Positions 16,995-26,483 of a stretch of 47,972 bases of DNA are shown in pieces. The stretch spans positions 1-47,972 of the forward strand of contig CAMVNR010000006.1 in the NCBI GenBank assembly GCA_947168905.1. The letters are read 5' to 3'. Origin of the DNA: an uncultured Lachnospiraceae bacterium (GTDB lineage Bacteria; Bacillota; Clostridia; Lachnospirales; Lachnospiraceae). The notes beneath the pieces were generated by a model. It had not been told where the DNA came from. It made no database searches and saw only the letters and a list, made by a program, of their open reading frames with translations. Both the position numbers and the translations under genes were made by a program. Every line of letters starts with the position of its first letter. The stretch's first letter is position 1.

Positions 16995-17975
16995 TTAATC
17001 ACAAATTTCAGAAAGAACCGCAAAAAGCCCCGGATCCGGAAAATCCCCTTCCGTATTCAGGCGGATTTCATTCCAGAGATGATCGTTTCTGTATATTTTT
17101 ACGCTTCCTTCCAGCTGCCGGTAGGCAGCGCTCCAGAGCTTATACGCGCGCTCCGCCAGGATATTCCGCTTGTTGTTCATGGACAGCAGGGAGTTATAGG
17201 CATTTGTTACCCGGAAAATATAGTACGAGCCGCCGAATTCGATAATATCGGAGGTCTCGCCGCTCTGCATCGAGAAAATGACATCATTCAGCTCCGGCAT
17301 CAGTTCGCCTTTGGATACAGAATAGTCGATCTGGCTGTCCAGTGTGCACTCCGATGCCAGAATCCGGAAGCTTTCTCCCTGAGACAGACGCTCGAGGGCA
17401 TCTTCCGCCTCTTCCCGGGTATTCAGCCGGATGACTGAAAAATCCGCGACCCTGCTCTCTTCATCGCTTACGGAAACATCGCCGTCACTGAGAAGACGCA
17501 CTTCCTCCATTGCAGTATAATACAGGCGGATCAGACGCTGCAGGTCCTTTACAGAAGCCTTTGTATATTCCTTTTCGTCGTCCGAAAGCGCATCATATAT
17601 TTTGAGAGACGCTTCGTCAATCCGCTCCTTATCAAGATCGCTTAAGGAGATCCCATCGGACAGGGCCTTTTCATTCAGCACAAGAAGCGCCCTGCACTCT
17701 TTGTATACAAAATACTCTTTGATATAATCTTCATAGCTGATGCCCGAATCCAGCGGCGTGCTCCAGAACTCCTTACCGAGAAGCCCTGAATAATAGGACT
17801 CGAATTCTGCCTTATAGGCCGCGGAAAGAAGCCTCACCTCCGCCGCGGAAAGCTCCAGATTGTCTGAGGACAGCAGAATCTCCCGTCCCGGAACCCAGTT
17901 GAGCCTGAGGCTGCAGGACGAGAGGACGAGACAGATGATGAATACGGGCAGAATAAGAATCCGTTTGTTTCTCAT
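16995..17975 (-). CDS. Parvulin/SurA-like lipoprotein foldase
   Basis: Protein of 326 aa with a lipoprotein signal (lipobox LSSC near residue 20). A helical N-terminal domain resembles SurA/PrsA chaperones. A likely PPIC-type region follows at about 180-260 (EEAEDALERLSQGESFRILASE...GELMPELNDVIFSM...IIEFGGSYYIFRV). It probably helps fold secreted proteins on the outside of the membrane. It starts inside the rpe stop codon (ATGA overlap), so it is the last gene of the priA operon. No terminator is obvious after it. The prolyl isomerase assignment is moderate because the core is divergent. Confidence 0.68.
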   Translation of the reverse strand: MRNKRILILPVFIICLVLSSCSLRLNWVPGREILLSSDNLELSAAEVRLLSAAYKAEFESYYSGLLGKEFWSTPLDSGISYEDYIKEYFVYKECRALLVLNEKALSDGISLSDLDKERIDEASLKIYDALSDDEKEYTKASVKDLQRLIRLYYTAMEEVRLLSDGDVSVSDEESRVADFSVIRLNTREEAEDALERLSQGESFRILASECTLDSQIDYSVSKGELMPELNDVIFSMQSGETSDIIEFGGSYYIFRVTNAYNSLLSMNNKRNILAERAYKLWSAAYRQLEGSVKIYRNDHLWNEIRLNTEGDFPDPGLFAVLSEICD

Positions 17976-18625
17976 AGGACGTTTCGCAATTTCGTAATAT
18001 TTTCTTCAATATTTCCGTGAAGAAGGGCCGATCCGCAGACGAACACATTGACGCCCGCTTCTTTTAAGATTGCTGCATTCTCGTGATAAATACCGCCGTC
18101 GGCTTCAATGAGAAGGTCGAGATGGTTGAGCAGCATTACTTCCCGAAGCTCCCGGATTTTTTCGATGGTGTCCGGGAGAATCGCCTGCCCCCCGAAGCCC
18201 GGCTACACAGTCATGACAAGCACCATTTCGACTTCCGGAAGGTAAGGAAGCAGCCGTACGACCGGGGTTTCCGGCTTGATTGAGATCGCCGCGGGAAGAC
18301 CGAAGGAATGAATTCTGTCAATGACCTGCCGCGGATCATGCACAGCCTCCAGATGGAAGGTCAGCCGGTCGGCTCCGGCAGAAACAAAGGATTCGATCTT
18401 CGGCAGCGGATCCTTCACCATCAGATGAACATCCAGCGGCTTTTTCGAAATTTCTTTGATCGCACGGATGATCTGCTGTCCGAAGGATATTTCAGGCACG
18501 AAATGCCCGTCCATAATGTCAACATGAATCCAGTCGCAGGAGGAACGGTTCAAAGCTTCGATCGCCTCTCCCAGTTTCAGAAAATTCGCCGCCAGAATCG
18601 ATGGGGAAATCAGGATATTTTGCAT
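17972..18625 (-). pseudogene. rpe: Ribulose-phosphate 3-epimerase interrupted by an in-frame TAG
   Basis: The frame encodes an otherwise complete Rpe of 217 codons, interconverting ribulose-5-P and xylulose-5-P in the pentose phosphate pathway. The first 140 codons contain SPSILAANF, HVDIMDGHFVP and DVHLMV. Codon 141 (18203-18205) is TAG, where family members have Glu or Asn in MTxEPGFGGQ. After it the frame continues cleanly with PGFGGQ, IEADGGI and VCGSALL to a TGA at 17972. A single G-to-T change (GAG to TAG) explains it. The truncated product would lack the phosphate-binding loop and one catalytic Asp, so it should be inactive. Three other genes here end in TAG, so TAG is a normal stop. 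A sequencing error is possible. The start has a TTAGGAG site. Confidence 0.9.
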
Positions 18626-19509
18626 CAGTATCTCCTAACTTGTGCCAGATTTTCGTAGATCCGGACATAACTGTCATAGCGGATTTTTGAGATTCCGCCA
18701 TCCTTAACCGCAGCCTTCACGGCACATTCTTTTTCATGAATATGCGCACAGGAGCGAAGGTACCTGCAGGATCCGAGATAGGGCTTGAATTCATTAAAAT
18801 AGAGGTCCAGATCCTCTTTCTCGATAAAACCGATTTCAACCGAAGTGAAGCCGGGCGTATCCGAAAGATAGCTTTCATCTCCGAGATAAAAAACCTCCGA
18901 ATGACGGGTCGTGTTTTTGCCGCGGTCGATTTTCCGCGAAAGGCCGCCGGTTTCCATGCGCTTGCTTCCGAGAAGCAGATTCATCAGCGACGACTTCCCG
19001 ACCCCGGAAGGCCCCGCAAGACAGGAAAGCTTTCCCCGCATCATTTCCCGAAGCCCGCTGATGCCGGTGCCGTCCTTGACAGAGATCATATGCATCGGAT
19101 ATCCGCTGCCGCAGAAGGCTTTTCGGACCTCTTCAAGCTCCTCTTCCGTACACAGGTCACATTTGTTGACGACAAGCGAAACGGGGATCTCCGTATCATG
19201 CACGAGACACAGGTAGCGGTTCAGCATGTCGAAATTCGGCGCCGGGGATTTCCCGGAAAATAACAGAAAGATCTGTCCGACATTCGCAAGCTCCGGCCGG
19301 ATGAGGCGGTTCTCCCGCGGCAGGATTCTGTCGATACTGCCCGCGTTTTCAATTTCAGAGTCAAAGACCGTGCTGAATTCAACACGGTCTCCGACTAAGG
19401 GTTTTTCATGATTTTTGCGGAATATCCCCTTTGCGCGGCACTGATAGAGCGCAGTACCGTCGTGAACAAAGTAGAAGCCTCCGACCCCGCGGATAATCCG
19501 GCCGGTCAT
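18625..19509 (-). CDS. rsgA: Ribosome small-subunit GTPase RsgA
   Basis: Circularly permuted GTPase of 294 aa that checks late 30S assembly. An N-terminal OB-like domain (about 1-70) is followed by the permuted motif order: NKCD (115-118), P-loop GPSGVGKS (166-173), then the DTPGF switch region. A C-terminal zinc finger follows (CRYLRSCAHIHEKEC). The start at 19509 overlaps the kinase gene end by 4 nt and has GGAGA about 10 nt upstream. Its stop overlaps the rpe start by one base. Confidence 0.95.
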   Translation of the reverse strand: MTGRIIRGVGGFYFVHDGTALYQCRAKGIFRKNHEKPLVGDRVEFSTVFDSEIENAGSIDRILPRENRLIRPELANVGQIFLLFSGKSPAPNFDMLNRYLCLVHDTEIPVSLVVNKCDLCTEEELEEVRKAFCGSGYPMHMISVKDGTGISGLREMMRGKLSCLAGPSGVGKSSLMNLLLGSKRMETGGLSRKIDRGKNTTRHSEVFYLGDESYLSDTPGFTSVEIGFIEKEDLDLYFNEFKPYLGSCRYLRSCAHIHEKECAVKAAVKDGGISKIRYDSYVRIYENLAQVRRY

Positions 19510-22334
19510 GGCGTTGTTTCTCCGCTGTTTTCACCGCCTTCCGGGGGGGCTTCCGTATTCGCATCGGAACTCGGCTGGCTTTCCGAAGAGGACTCCGGCT
19601 GAGTATCTGGCGGAGTGGTTTCAGAGCTTGGAGGTTCTGTCTCAGAAGACGACGGCGGTGCTGTTTCCGACGACGTCGGTGCCACATACTCATACATGTA
19701 AATCGTGACGTTGGAGTCTTTCTTCAGTGATGAACCTCCGGCAGGGTCGGTTCTCGCAACCGTCTGACCCTGGCCTTCCACATCCGTTTTAACGGTTTCG
19801 GAACTTACCGTAACTTTATAACCGGCGCTTTCGAGGGCGGATTTGGCTTCGCTTTCACTTGCCCCGGTAACATCCGGTACCGTCGGGATCGCCTCATACG
19901 TGTAGTAAACAAGATCTACGACCGTGTCTTCCGTAATCTCAGTTCCGGCGGCAACCGACTGGGATTTGATGATCATATTCTTGTTCGCATCCTCTGTTGT
20001 TTCGGCTTCAGTCTTCCCGATGGTGAACTTCATCGTACTCGCCTGTTTTTCCGCATCCGCAAGAGACCCGCCCGTAAGCTCCGGCATCAGGGCCTGTTCC
20101 TTACAGATTGTCAGCGTGATCGGGCTGTTCAAGGGCGCGTAATCGCCGCCTTCCACGCTCTGGGTAATGACGGTGCCCGGCGTTCCTTCTTTGCTGACTT
20201 CTTCCTCGATCTCAGCAGTAAAGCCTTTTTCGGCAAGCGCTGCAACCGCCTCTTCCTCGGTCATGCCCAGGACATCCGGAACCATTTCCATCTTCGGTCC
20301 GAGAGAAACGATAATATCGACGGAGGAACCGTTTCGTACGCTAAGGCCGGCGGCCGGCGACTGACCGATGATAATGCCTTCCGAAACTTCATCGCTGTAC
20401 TCTTCCGAAATGCTGCCGATCGAAAGGGCATGATTCATCAGGGTTGTCGAAGCATCGCCCCGGTACTGGCCGTAGAGACTCGGTACGGTTACAAATTCCG
20501 GCCCGAGACTGTACAGAACAGTCACGGTCTCGCCGGGCTTTACAAGGCCCGAGGACGGTGTGATCGAGATAATATGGTTTGCCGGTATCTGGGTATGATA
20601 GGTCTTTTCATAGACAAAGTCGATATCCGGATAATTCACGGCGTCATTCTTGAAGGTCGACAGCGTTCCGCCGATATAATTCTCCCGGATCTCGAATTTA
20701 TCGGAGCCCTGGGAAATCATAATGACAATGATGCTTCCCTTTTCTACAATCGTTCCCTCCGGATAACTCTGCTTCATGATATAAAGCTCGGGATACTCAT
20801 CGGAGAAACCGAATTCCGAACCGATTTTCGCGACCAGTCCGGCCTCTTCAAGCTTCGCCTCCGCCTCTTCATAGTACAGGCCGATCACATTCGGGACAAC
20901 CGCATCCGTATCGGGATCGAAATCGTCGGATTCCTTGGTTGAAAGCTCGATGATTTCTTCTGTAGTCGGTTCTGTGGTCTTCGCAGTTGCCGAAGTGCTC
21001 TCCGTCGGACGCGCAATCGCATTCTGGTTGCATCCGGAAAGGGTTACGAAAATGTAAATCAGGAGACAGATAATCACAGCGCCGATCACAATTCCGGCGA
21101 CCAGGATAATGCGGTCCATGAGGGATTTTTCGTCTTCCTTCGCATCCTCCGCAAAGAGATCTTTCCCTTCGTCAGACGCTTCATTCTCTGTTTCACCGTC
21201 ATAATCCCTGTCCGGACTGAGCTCTGTAAAATCAATCACAGGTCCGGCAGTCCTGCGTTCGCGGATTCCCTGGCGGACGGGTTTCTTTTCTTCGCTGTCA
21301 ATGATCGTCATCGCCTGACGTCCCGCAGCCTGGGAGCCAATGACAGCATCCGTATCATCCGGTTCATCCTCTTCGATACTCGCGGCGGGAAGATTCGGCT
21401 GGAACGCTGCGGTTCCTGCCCGCCTTCCTTCCGCTGCTGCGGAACCTGTAAACACCTGGGTTGTCGAACGGATAACGCTCTCCTGCTCCTGCTTTTCGAA
21501 ATTATATGAAGGATTGTTGACGGCAATCTTTAAATCCTGCAGAAGCTCCGTGCAGTTATGGTAACGGCGCTCCTTGGACTTCTGGGTAGAGCGGAAAATG
21601 ATCTGTTCCAGAGCAACCGGACAGTCCGGATTGATCTCCGACGGCGGAACCATGGTCTCATTCATATGCGCGAGCGCGACAGCCACCTGCGTGTCCTTGT
21701 CGAAGGGCACACGTCCGGTGATCATTTCGTACATGACGATACCGAGAGAATAAATGTCGCTTCTTTCGTCACAAGGCTGGCCCTTGGCCTGCTCCGGCGC
21801 AATATAATGCACGGAGCCGAGCTCATTATTCGAGCCGTGGCGGGTTTCATCCGTTACGCCGCGCGCAATGCCGAAATCCGTCACCTTCACCTTTCCGTCG
21901 CGGGAAAGGATGATATTCTGAGGCTTAATATCCCTGTGCACAATGTGCCGGGCATGCGCAGCCCTTAAGCCGACAGCCACCTGGGCGGTAATGGCCATGG
22001 TTTCTCGTGAGGAAAGCATGCCCTTCCGGCGGATATAGTCCTTCAGTGTAATGCCGTCAATCAGCTCCATGACAATGTAGTAGGTCGAGCCGACATTTCC
22101 GACGTCGTATACACTGACCACATTCGCATTCGTCAGGCTTGCGGCAGCCTCTCCCTCTGTGCGGAATTTGGCAACAAAATCAGCATCCTCAGAAAGAGAC
22201 TGCTTCAGAACCTTAATTGCCACATCCCTCTTCAGACGCTGGTCATGGGCCTTATAAACGTCCGCCATTCCGCCTGAGCCGATCCGTTCGATAATTTCAT
22301 ACCGTCCGGCAAACACCGTTCCGTTCTTGATCAT
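19506..22334 (-). CDS. pknB: PASTA-domain Ser/Thr protein kinase (PrkC/StkP/PknB family)
   Basis: Protein of 942 aa. The kinase domain (about 12-275) has a Gly-rich loop RIGSGGMADVY, ATP lysine K41, HRDIKPQN (D135) and DFG (153-155). A juxtamembrane linker and one membrane segment (about 410-435) lead to about six extracellular PASTA-like repeats, then a Ser/Thr/Pro/Glu-rich low-complexity tail. PASTA kinases sense muropeptides or lipid II and control growth, division and dormancy exit. Six repeats plus a disordered tail is long for the family. Its phosphatase prpC lies directly upstream with a 4-nt overlap. Confidence 0.95.
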   Translation of the reverse strand: MIKNGTVFAGRYEIIERIGSGGMADVYKAHDQRLKRDVAIKVLKQSLSEDADFVAKFRTEGEAAASLTNANVVSVYDVGNVGSTYYIVMELIDGITLKDYIRRKGMLSSRETMAITAQVAVGLRAAHARHIVHRDIKPQNIILSRDGKVKVTDFGIARGVTDETRHGSNNELGSVHYIAPEQAKGQPCDERSDIYSLGIVMYEMITGRVPFDKDTQVAVALAHMNETMVPPSEINPDCPVALEQIIFRSTQKSKERRYHNCTELLQDLKIAVNNPSYNFEKQEQESVIRSTTQVFTGSAAAEGRRAGTAAFQPNLPAASIEEDEPDDTDAVIGSQAAGRQAMTIIDSEEKKPVRQGIRERRTAGPVIDFTELSPDRDYDGETENEASDEGKDLFAEDAKEDEKSLMDRIILVAGIVIGAVIICLLIYIFVTLSGCNQNAIARPTESTSATAKTTEPTTEEIIELSTKESDDFDPDTDAVVPNVIGLYYEEAEAKLEEAGLVAKIGSEFGFSDEYPELYIMKQSYPEGTIVEKGSIIVIMISQGSDKFEIRENYIGGTLSTFKNDAVNYPDIDFVYEKTYHTQIPANHIISITPSSGLVKPGETVTVLYSLGPEFVTVPSLYGQYRGDASTTLMNHALSIGSISEEYSDEVSEGIIIGQSPAAGLSVRNGSSVDIIVSLGPKMEMVPDVLGMTEEEAVAALAEKGFTAEIEEEVSKEGTPGTVITQSVEGGDYAPLNSPITLTICKEQALMPELTGGSLADAEKQASTMKFTIGKTEAETTEDANKNMIIKSQSVAAGTEITEDTVVDLVYYTYEAIPTVPDVTGASESEAKSALESAGYKVTVSSETVKTDVEGQGQTVARTDPAGGSSLKKDSNVTIYMYEYVAPTSSETAPPSSSETEPPSSETTPPDTQPESSSESQPSSDANTEAPPEGGENSGETTP

Positions 22335-23074
22335 TCAAATACCTCTTTTGTATTATACAGGACGACAGTAATGTTGTCCCGGCCGCCGTATGCATTTGCG
22401 GCGTCCACCAGTATCCCGACGCGCTCCTTTAAGGGAATGCTTTCGTCGAGAACCGTAGCTTTTATTTCTTCGTCGCTGACAAGGTTGGTCAGCCCGTCGC
22501 TGCACAGGAGCAGGTAATCCCCCTCCTGCAGATCTATCTCAAACTGGTCGGCTTCAACTTCACTGTAAACGCCGACCGCCCTTGTGATCACATTTTTCTT
22601 GCGGTTGTATTCGTCCGAGCCGCGCGAAAGAAGGCCGCGCGCGACCTGCTCCTCCACATACGAATGGTCATGCGTTACCTGGAGGATTGAACGGTCGTTT
22701 CGGTTCACAAGATACATCCTGCTGTCGCCGACATTCGAAACGTAAGCGGTTTTTCCCTGTACGCCGCAAGCAACAAGTGTCGTACCCATTCCGAAGGAGC
22801 GGTGTTCCTCGGAGGCTTTTCTGACCTCGAGATTCGCGATCGACACTGCCTGTTCCATGACATAGGCCGGATTCGTTTCCGTCTCAGAGCTGACCGAATC
22901 CACAAACGCGCGTACGGCGGTGGAGCTTGCCACTTCGCCGAGCTTATGTCCGCCCATTCCGTCACATACAACCATGAGGGCATCAAACACGCCGATGGGA
23001 CCGGAGGTCAGAAAGAAAGAGTCTTCATTGTTTTTTCTGGTTATTCCTTTGTCTGTCATTCCGAAGATATTCAC
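22331..23074 (-). CDS. prpC: PP2C-type protein phosphatase PrpC/Stp
   Basis: Ser/Thr phosphatase that reverses the PASTA kinase. It has 247 aa, with NNEDSF, VVCDGMGGHKLGEVAS (metal-binding Asp), SNVGDSR, THDHSYV, LLCSDGLTN and the C-terminal GGRDNITVV, all PP2C motifs. The start was set at GTG 23074, giving MNIFGMTDKG, because AAGGAGG lies 7 nt upstream. A TTG at 23080 is too close to that site. Confidence 0.93.
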   Translation of the reverse strand: MNIFGMTDKGITRKNNEDSFFLTSGPIGVFDALMVVCDGMGGHKLGEVASSTAVRAFVDSVSSETETNPAYVMEQAVSIANLEVRKASEEHRSFGMGTTLVACGVQGKTAYVSNVGDSRMYLVNRNDRSILQVTHDHSYVEEQVARGLLSRGSDEYNRKKNVITRAVGVYSEVEADQFEIDLQEGDYLLLCSDGLTNLVSDEEIKATVLDESIPLKERVGILVDAANAYGGRDNITVVLYNTKEVFE

Positions 23075-23093
23075 TTTCAAACCTCCTTTCCGC

Positions 23094-24122
23094 TTAAGTA
23101 TTCAGATATTTCCTACGAAGCTGTCCGCAGGCACCGTCGATGTCCGAGCCGAGTTCTCTCCTAATTGTAGCATTAATTCCGCTTTTGACAAGTGTTTTTT
23201 GAAAAGCCTCTACTTCCCGTCGGTCCGGACGCTTAAAATGCCGCTCCGTCACGGGGTTCACCGGGATCAGATTGACATGCGCGTTCTTTCCGTGCAGCAG
23301 GCGGGCAAGCTTTAGGGCTTCCTGCTCATTGTCGTTCACCCCCGCCACCACGGAATATTCAAAGCTTAAGCGGCGGCCGGTCTTTTTGAAATACTCGTCG
23401 CAGGCAAGGAGCACTTCCTTCAGCGGATATTTATTCGCGATCGGCATCAGCTTTTTCCTGGTTTCATCGTCAGGCGCGTGAAGCGAAAGCGCCAGGGTTA
23501 CCGGCAGATCCTCCTCAGCAAAGCGCCGGATTCCTTCCGGAATTCCGCAGGTCGATACCGTAATGTTCCTGAGGCTCATATGATGCCCCTTCGGGTCTCC
23601 GAGAAGCCGGATGAAGCGGATGACATTCTCCAGGTTGTCCATCGGTTCCCCGGAGCCCATCAGTACACAGTGGGAAATCCGTTCGCCGAGGTCTTTTTCA
23701 ATCGCATAGACTTCTCCGAGCATTTCGGAGGATTCGAGGTTCCGGACAAGGCCTCCGAGCGTGGATGCGCAGAAAGCGCAGCCCATCCGGCAGCCCACCT
23801 GGGTCGACACACAGACGGAATTTCCGTAGCGGTAGCGCATGAGCACGGCTTCGATCACATTTCCGTCCGCAAGAGACAGAAGGTATTTCTGTGTCCCGTC
23901 GAGCCTGCTCTTCTGTACTTCGACAATCCGAACAGGCGCGATCGAGAAGTTTTCCGAAAGCTTCTCTCTTAAGGCTGCGGAAAGGTTCGTCATTTCCGTG
24001 AAATCCCCGGCTTTCTTATCATGAAGCCAGGAAAAAATCTGCTCCGCGCGGTAAGGCTTTTCACCGATCGATTCGATTTCTGTTTTCAGTTCGCCGGGAT
24101 AGAATCCCCTGATATCCTTCAA
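23094..24122 (-). CDS. rlmN: Dual-specificity RNA methyltransferase RlmN
   Basis: Radical SAM enzyme of 342 aa that methylates C2 of A2503 in 23S rRNA and A37 in some tRNAs. The cluster-binding motif CxxxCxxC is at C111/C115/C118 (CRMGCAFC). GEPMDN, SLHAPDD and the C-terminal catalytic Cys in DIDGACGQL are present. The likely start is TTG at 24122, giving MKDIRGFYPG. Its nearest ribosome binding site (GGAAGGA) is 13 nt away, so the exact start is uncertain. It lies 24 nt after rsmB. Confidence 0.93.
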   Translation of the reverse strand: MKDIRGFYPGELKTEIESIGEKPYRAEQIFSWLHDKKAGDFTEMTNLSAALREKLSENFSIAPVRIVEVQKSRLDGTQKYLLSLADGNVIEAVLMRYRYGNSVCVSTQVGCRMGCAFCASTLGGLVRNLESSEMLGEVYAIEKDLGERISHCVLMGSGEPMDNLENVIRFIRLLGDPKGHHMSLRNITVSTCGIPEGIRRFAEEDLPVTLALSLHAPDDETRKKLMPIANKYPLKEVLLACDEYFKKTGRRLSFEYSVVAGVNDNEQEALKLARLLHGKNAHVNLIPVNPVTERHFKRPDRREVEAFQKTLVKSGINATIRRELGSDIDGACGQLRRKYLNT

Positions 24123-24146
24123 CTTTTCAAAGACATCCTTCCGTGC

Positions 24147-25523
24147 TTATTCTACGCTGTGTTTTACAAATCTCGCAATATAGAATCCGTCGCCCGGGAA
24201 TTCATCCGGAAGAACCTGCAGCGAGCCGTTATCCTGCATCTGCTCCTGAAGGACCGCCGGCAGACGGCTTTTAAAGGAAACCGCCGAGAACCCGGGATGG
24301 CGCCTGAGGAAGGCTTCCACTTGCTCTATGTTCTCTCCCGGATTGATTGTACAGGTGGAATACAGAAGGGTTCCTCCCACCCGGACATACCGGCTGACGT
24401 TGTCAAGGATTTCCTTCTGCAGCGCGGCAATTTCGGAGAGGCTTTTTTCATCCGTCCGGTAAACCAGCTCCGGATTCTTCTTCAGTGTTCCGAGCCCCGA
24501 GCAGGGAAGGTCGCAGATGACAAGATCGTAGCGGCTGTCATGCTCCTTACGATATTCGGAAGCGTCTTCTTCGCGGACGCTGACGCCCTCATAAGGCATT
24601 CTTTTCAGGTTTTCCCGGATCAGGTCCGTGCGGTTTTTCCGAAGGTCCGACGCAATCGCCTCGGCTTTAGCATTACCCTCATTATTACTGTACAGAATAT
24701 CCAGAACATGGAAAAGCTTTCCGCCGGGAGCCGAAGCCGCATCATAAATGCGGAAAGGCTCCTCATTGCTTCCGGACGGCAGATGAAGATCCGAAAGCGC
24801 CGCTCCGTCCAGGCAGGAGCTTAAGTCCTGAATGTAAAAAAAGCCCTTTTTAAAGCACTGCGTCCGATAGGCGGGAATTTCACCGTCATAATAGTAAACA
24901 TCCGGCAAAAGGCCTGTTTTCGATGCGACAGCGCCCTCTTTTTTCAAAAGCTGCACAAATTCCGCTTCCGGAGGCGCAAAAAGCCGGCACCTTCTGATAA
25001 CGGTTCTCTTCCCGGCGCGCATGGCTTCTGCGATGGAAAGTCCTTTTTTCTCCCCGTACCACAGACAGAGCCTGCTTTTCAGAAAATCCGGAATTCCGGC
25101 GCGCTTCCAGGGATCCAGAGCCTGAAGAAGCTCCTTTCCGTCCCGACTGACGGCCCTGCATACGGCATTGACAAAGCCGGACAGCGGCGAAAGGCCGATT
25201 CTTTTCGTCAGTGCCACTGCTTCATTCACCGCTGCATAGGAGGCGGTCTCAAGGAAGAGGATTTCCGCGGATGCGCTTTCCAGAATCAGCAGGATTTTCG
25301 GCTTGATTTTCCGAAGAGGCACACTGCTTTTTTCGGAAAGGACCGCATCGATTGCCGTCTTTCTTTCCAGGACCGTCATCGAAAGCCGCCGGGCGAATGC
25401 CGCGTCTGTCGGAGAAAGTCCCGCCGTCTCTTCACTGAAAACATCGTCCAGAAAGAGCTTTTCGCTGAATACTCTGTAAAGAAGCCTGAAAACCGCTTCT
25501 CTCGCACTTTTTTTCGCGGTCAT
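24147..25523 (-). CDS. rsmB: 16S rRNA m5C967 methyltransferase RsmB
   Basis: Protein of 458 aa. The N-terminal NusB-like RNA-binding domain (about 1-140, AREAVFRLLYR, YAAVNEAVAL) is joined to a Rossmann methyltransferase domain. That domain has the SAM motif AASAPGGK, motif IV DLPCSGLGTL with the release cysteine and motif VI YSTCTINPGEN with the catalytic cysteine. The start overlaps the fmt stop (ATGA). Confidence 0.94.
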   Translation of the reverse strand: MTAKKSAREAVFRLLYRVFSEKLFLDDVFSEETAGLSPTDAAFARRLSMTVLERKTAIDAVLSEKSSVPLRKIKPKILLILESASAEILFLETASYAAVNEAVALTKRIGLSPLSGFVNAVCRAVSRDGKELLQALDPWKRAGIPDFLKSRLCLWYGEKKGLSIAEAMRAGKRTVIRRCRLFAPPEAEFVQLLKKEGAVASKTGLLPDVYYYDGEIPAYRTQCFKKGFFYIQDLSSCLDGAALSDLHLPSGSNEEPFRIYDAASAPGGKLFHVLDILYSNNEGNAKAEAIASDLRKNRTDLIRENLKRMPYEGVSVREEDASEYRKEHDSRYDLVICDLPCSGLGTLKKNPELVYRTDEKSLSEIAALQKEILDNVSRYVRVGGTLLYSTCTINPGENIEQVEAFLRRHPGFSAVSFKSRLPAVLQEQMQDNGSLQVLPDEFPGDGFYIARFVKHSVE

Positions 25524-26467
25524 GCATTCTCTCCGTCAGGGAAAAGCATTCCGGGCTCGATCCGGTTTCCGCGAAGGAAGGCATCCGTCTTCATCCGCGG
25601 CTTTCCTGCAACCTGAAGCTCGAGAATCCGCAGCGCTCCCCTGCCGCAGGCAACGGTAAAAGCGTTTTTATCTACGGAAATGACCGTTCCCGGAAGGGCG
25701 TCCGAATGATTCCCGCAAAGCACTTCCGCAGTCCAGATTTTCATCATCTTTCCGCCGTAGAAGGTATAGGCGCTCGGCCAGGAATTCAGTCCCCGGACAA
25801 AGCGGCCGATTTCTTCCGCGTCCTTTTCAAACTGAATCCGTCCCATGTCCTTATCAAGCATCCGGGCGTACATGGTCGGGCTCTCTCCCTGTTTGACGGG
25901 ATGAAGCGTTCCTTTTTCTGCGTCCTCAAGGACCGACAGAAGAAGCGGTCCGCCAAGAAGGGAAAGCTTTTCGAACAGGCTTTCGCCCGTCTCGTCATCC
26001 GCGATCGGAATCCGCTTGGAGGCCAGGATATCTCCCGTATCCAGTCCTTCGTCCATCTGCATGATGGTCACACCGGTTTCCGTTTCCCCGTTCAGGATCG
26101 CCCACTGGATCGGAGCCGCGCCGCGGTACTTCGGCAGAAGCGACGCATGCACATTCAGGCAGCCGTATTTTGCCGCCTGAAGGACCGGCGGCCGCAGAAT
26201 GACGCCGTACGCGACGACAACGATCACATCCGGCTCAAAGCTTTTCAGTTTTTCCACGGTTTCGGGTTTCTTTAGCCCTTTCGGCTGGCAGACCGGAATC
26301 CCATGCTTCAGCGCGCATTCCTTTACCGGCGAATAAACAAGCTTTCTGCCCCGTCCCTGTTCACGGTCGGGCTGCGTATAGACTGCCGCGACTTCATGCC
26401 GGCTTTCGATGAGTGCCTCGAGCGTAGGCACTGCAAAATCCGGCGTACCCATGAAAACGATTCTCAC
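25520..26467 (-). CDS. fmt: Methionyl-tRNA formyltransferase
   Basis: Formylates initiator Met-tRNA using 10-formyl-THF. The protein has 315 aa with the family N terminus RIVFMGTPDFAVPTLE, the catalytic segment NVHASLLPKYRGAAPI, the loop MDEGLDTGDIL and a C-terminal OB-like tRNA-binding domain. The start is GTG at 26467. GAGG lies about 11 nt upstream. It sits directly downstream of def, the enzyme that removes the formyl group. Confidence 0.95.
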   Translation of the reverse strand: MRIVFMGTPDFAVPTLEALIESRHEVAAVYTQPDREQGRGRKLVYSPVKECALKHGIPVCQPKGLKKPETVEKLKSFEPDVIVVVAYGVILRPPVLQAAKYGCLNVHASLLPKYRGAAPIQWAILNGETETGVTIMQMDEGLDTGDILASKRIPIADDETGESLFEKLSLLGGPLLLSVLEDAEKGTLHPVKQGESPTMYARMLDKDMGRIQFEKDAEEIGRFVRGLNSWPSAYTFYGGKMMKIWTAEVLCGNHSDALPGTVISVDKNAFTVACGRGALRILELQVAGKPRMKTDAFLRGNRIEPGMLFPDGENA

Positions 26468-26483
26468 AGACTTTTATACCTCG

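Noticed and set aside
18203..18205. Recoding of TAG as a sense codon in this genome
   Set aside because: At least three intact genes here (comEA-like, serine hydrolase, MBL hydrolase) end in TAG, and no pyrrolysine or selenocysteine context is visible. Site-specific suppression cannot be excluded.
24122..24150. ATG at the GGAAGGATG just upstream of rlmN as start, implying another frameshift
   Set aside because: The ATG directly abuts the only ribosome binding site, leaving no spacing, and the TTG at 24122 already gives the normal RlmN N terminus.
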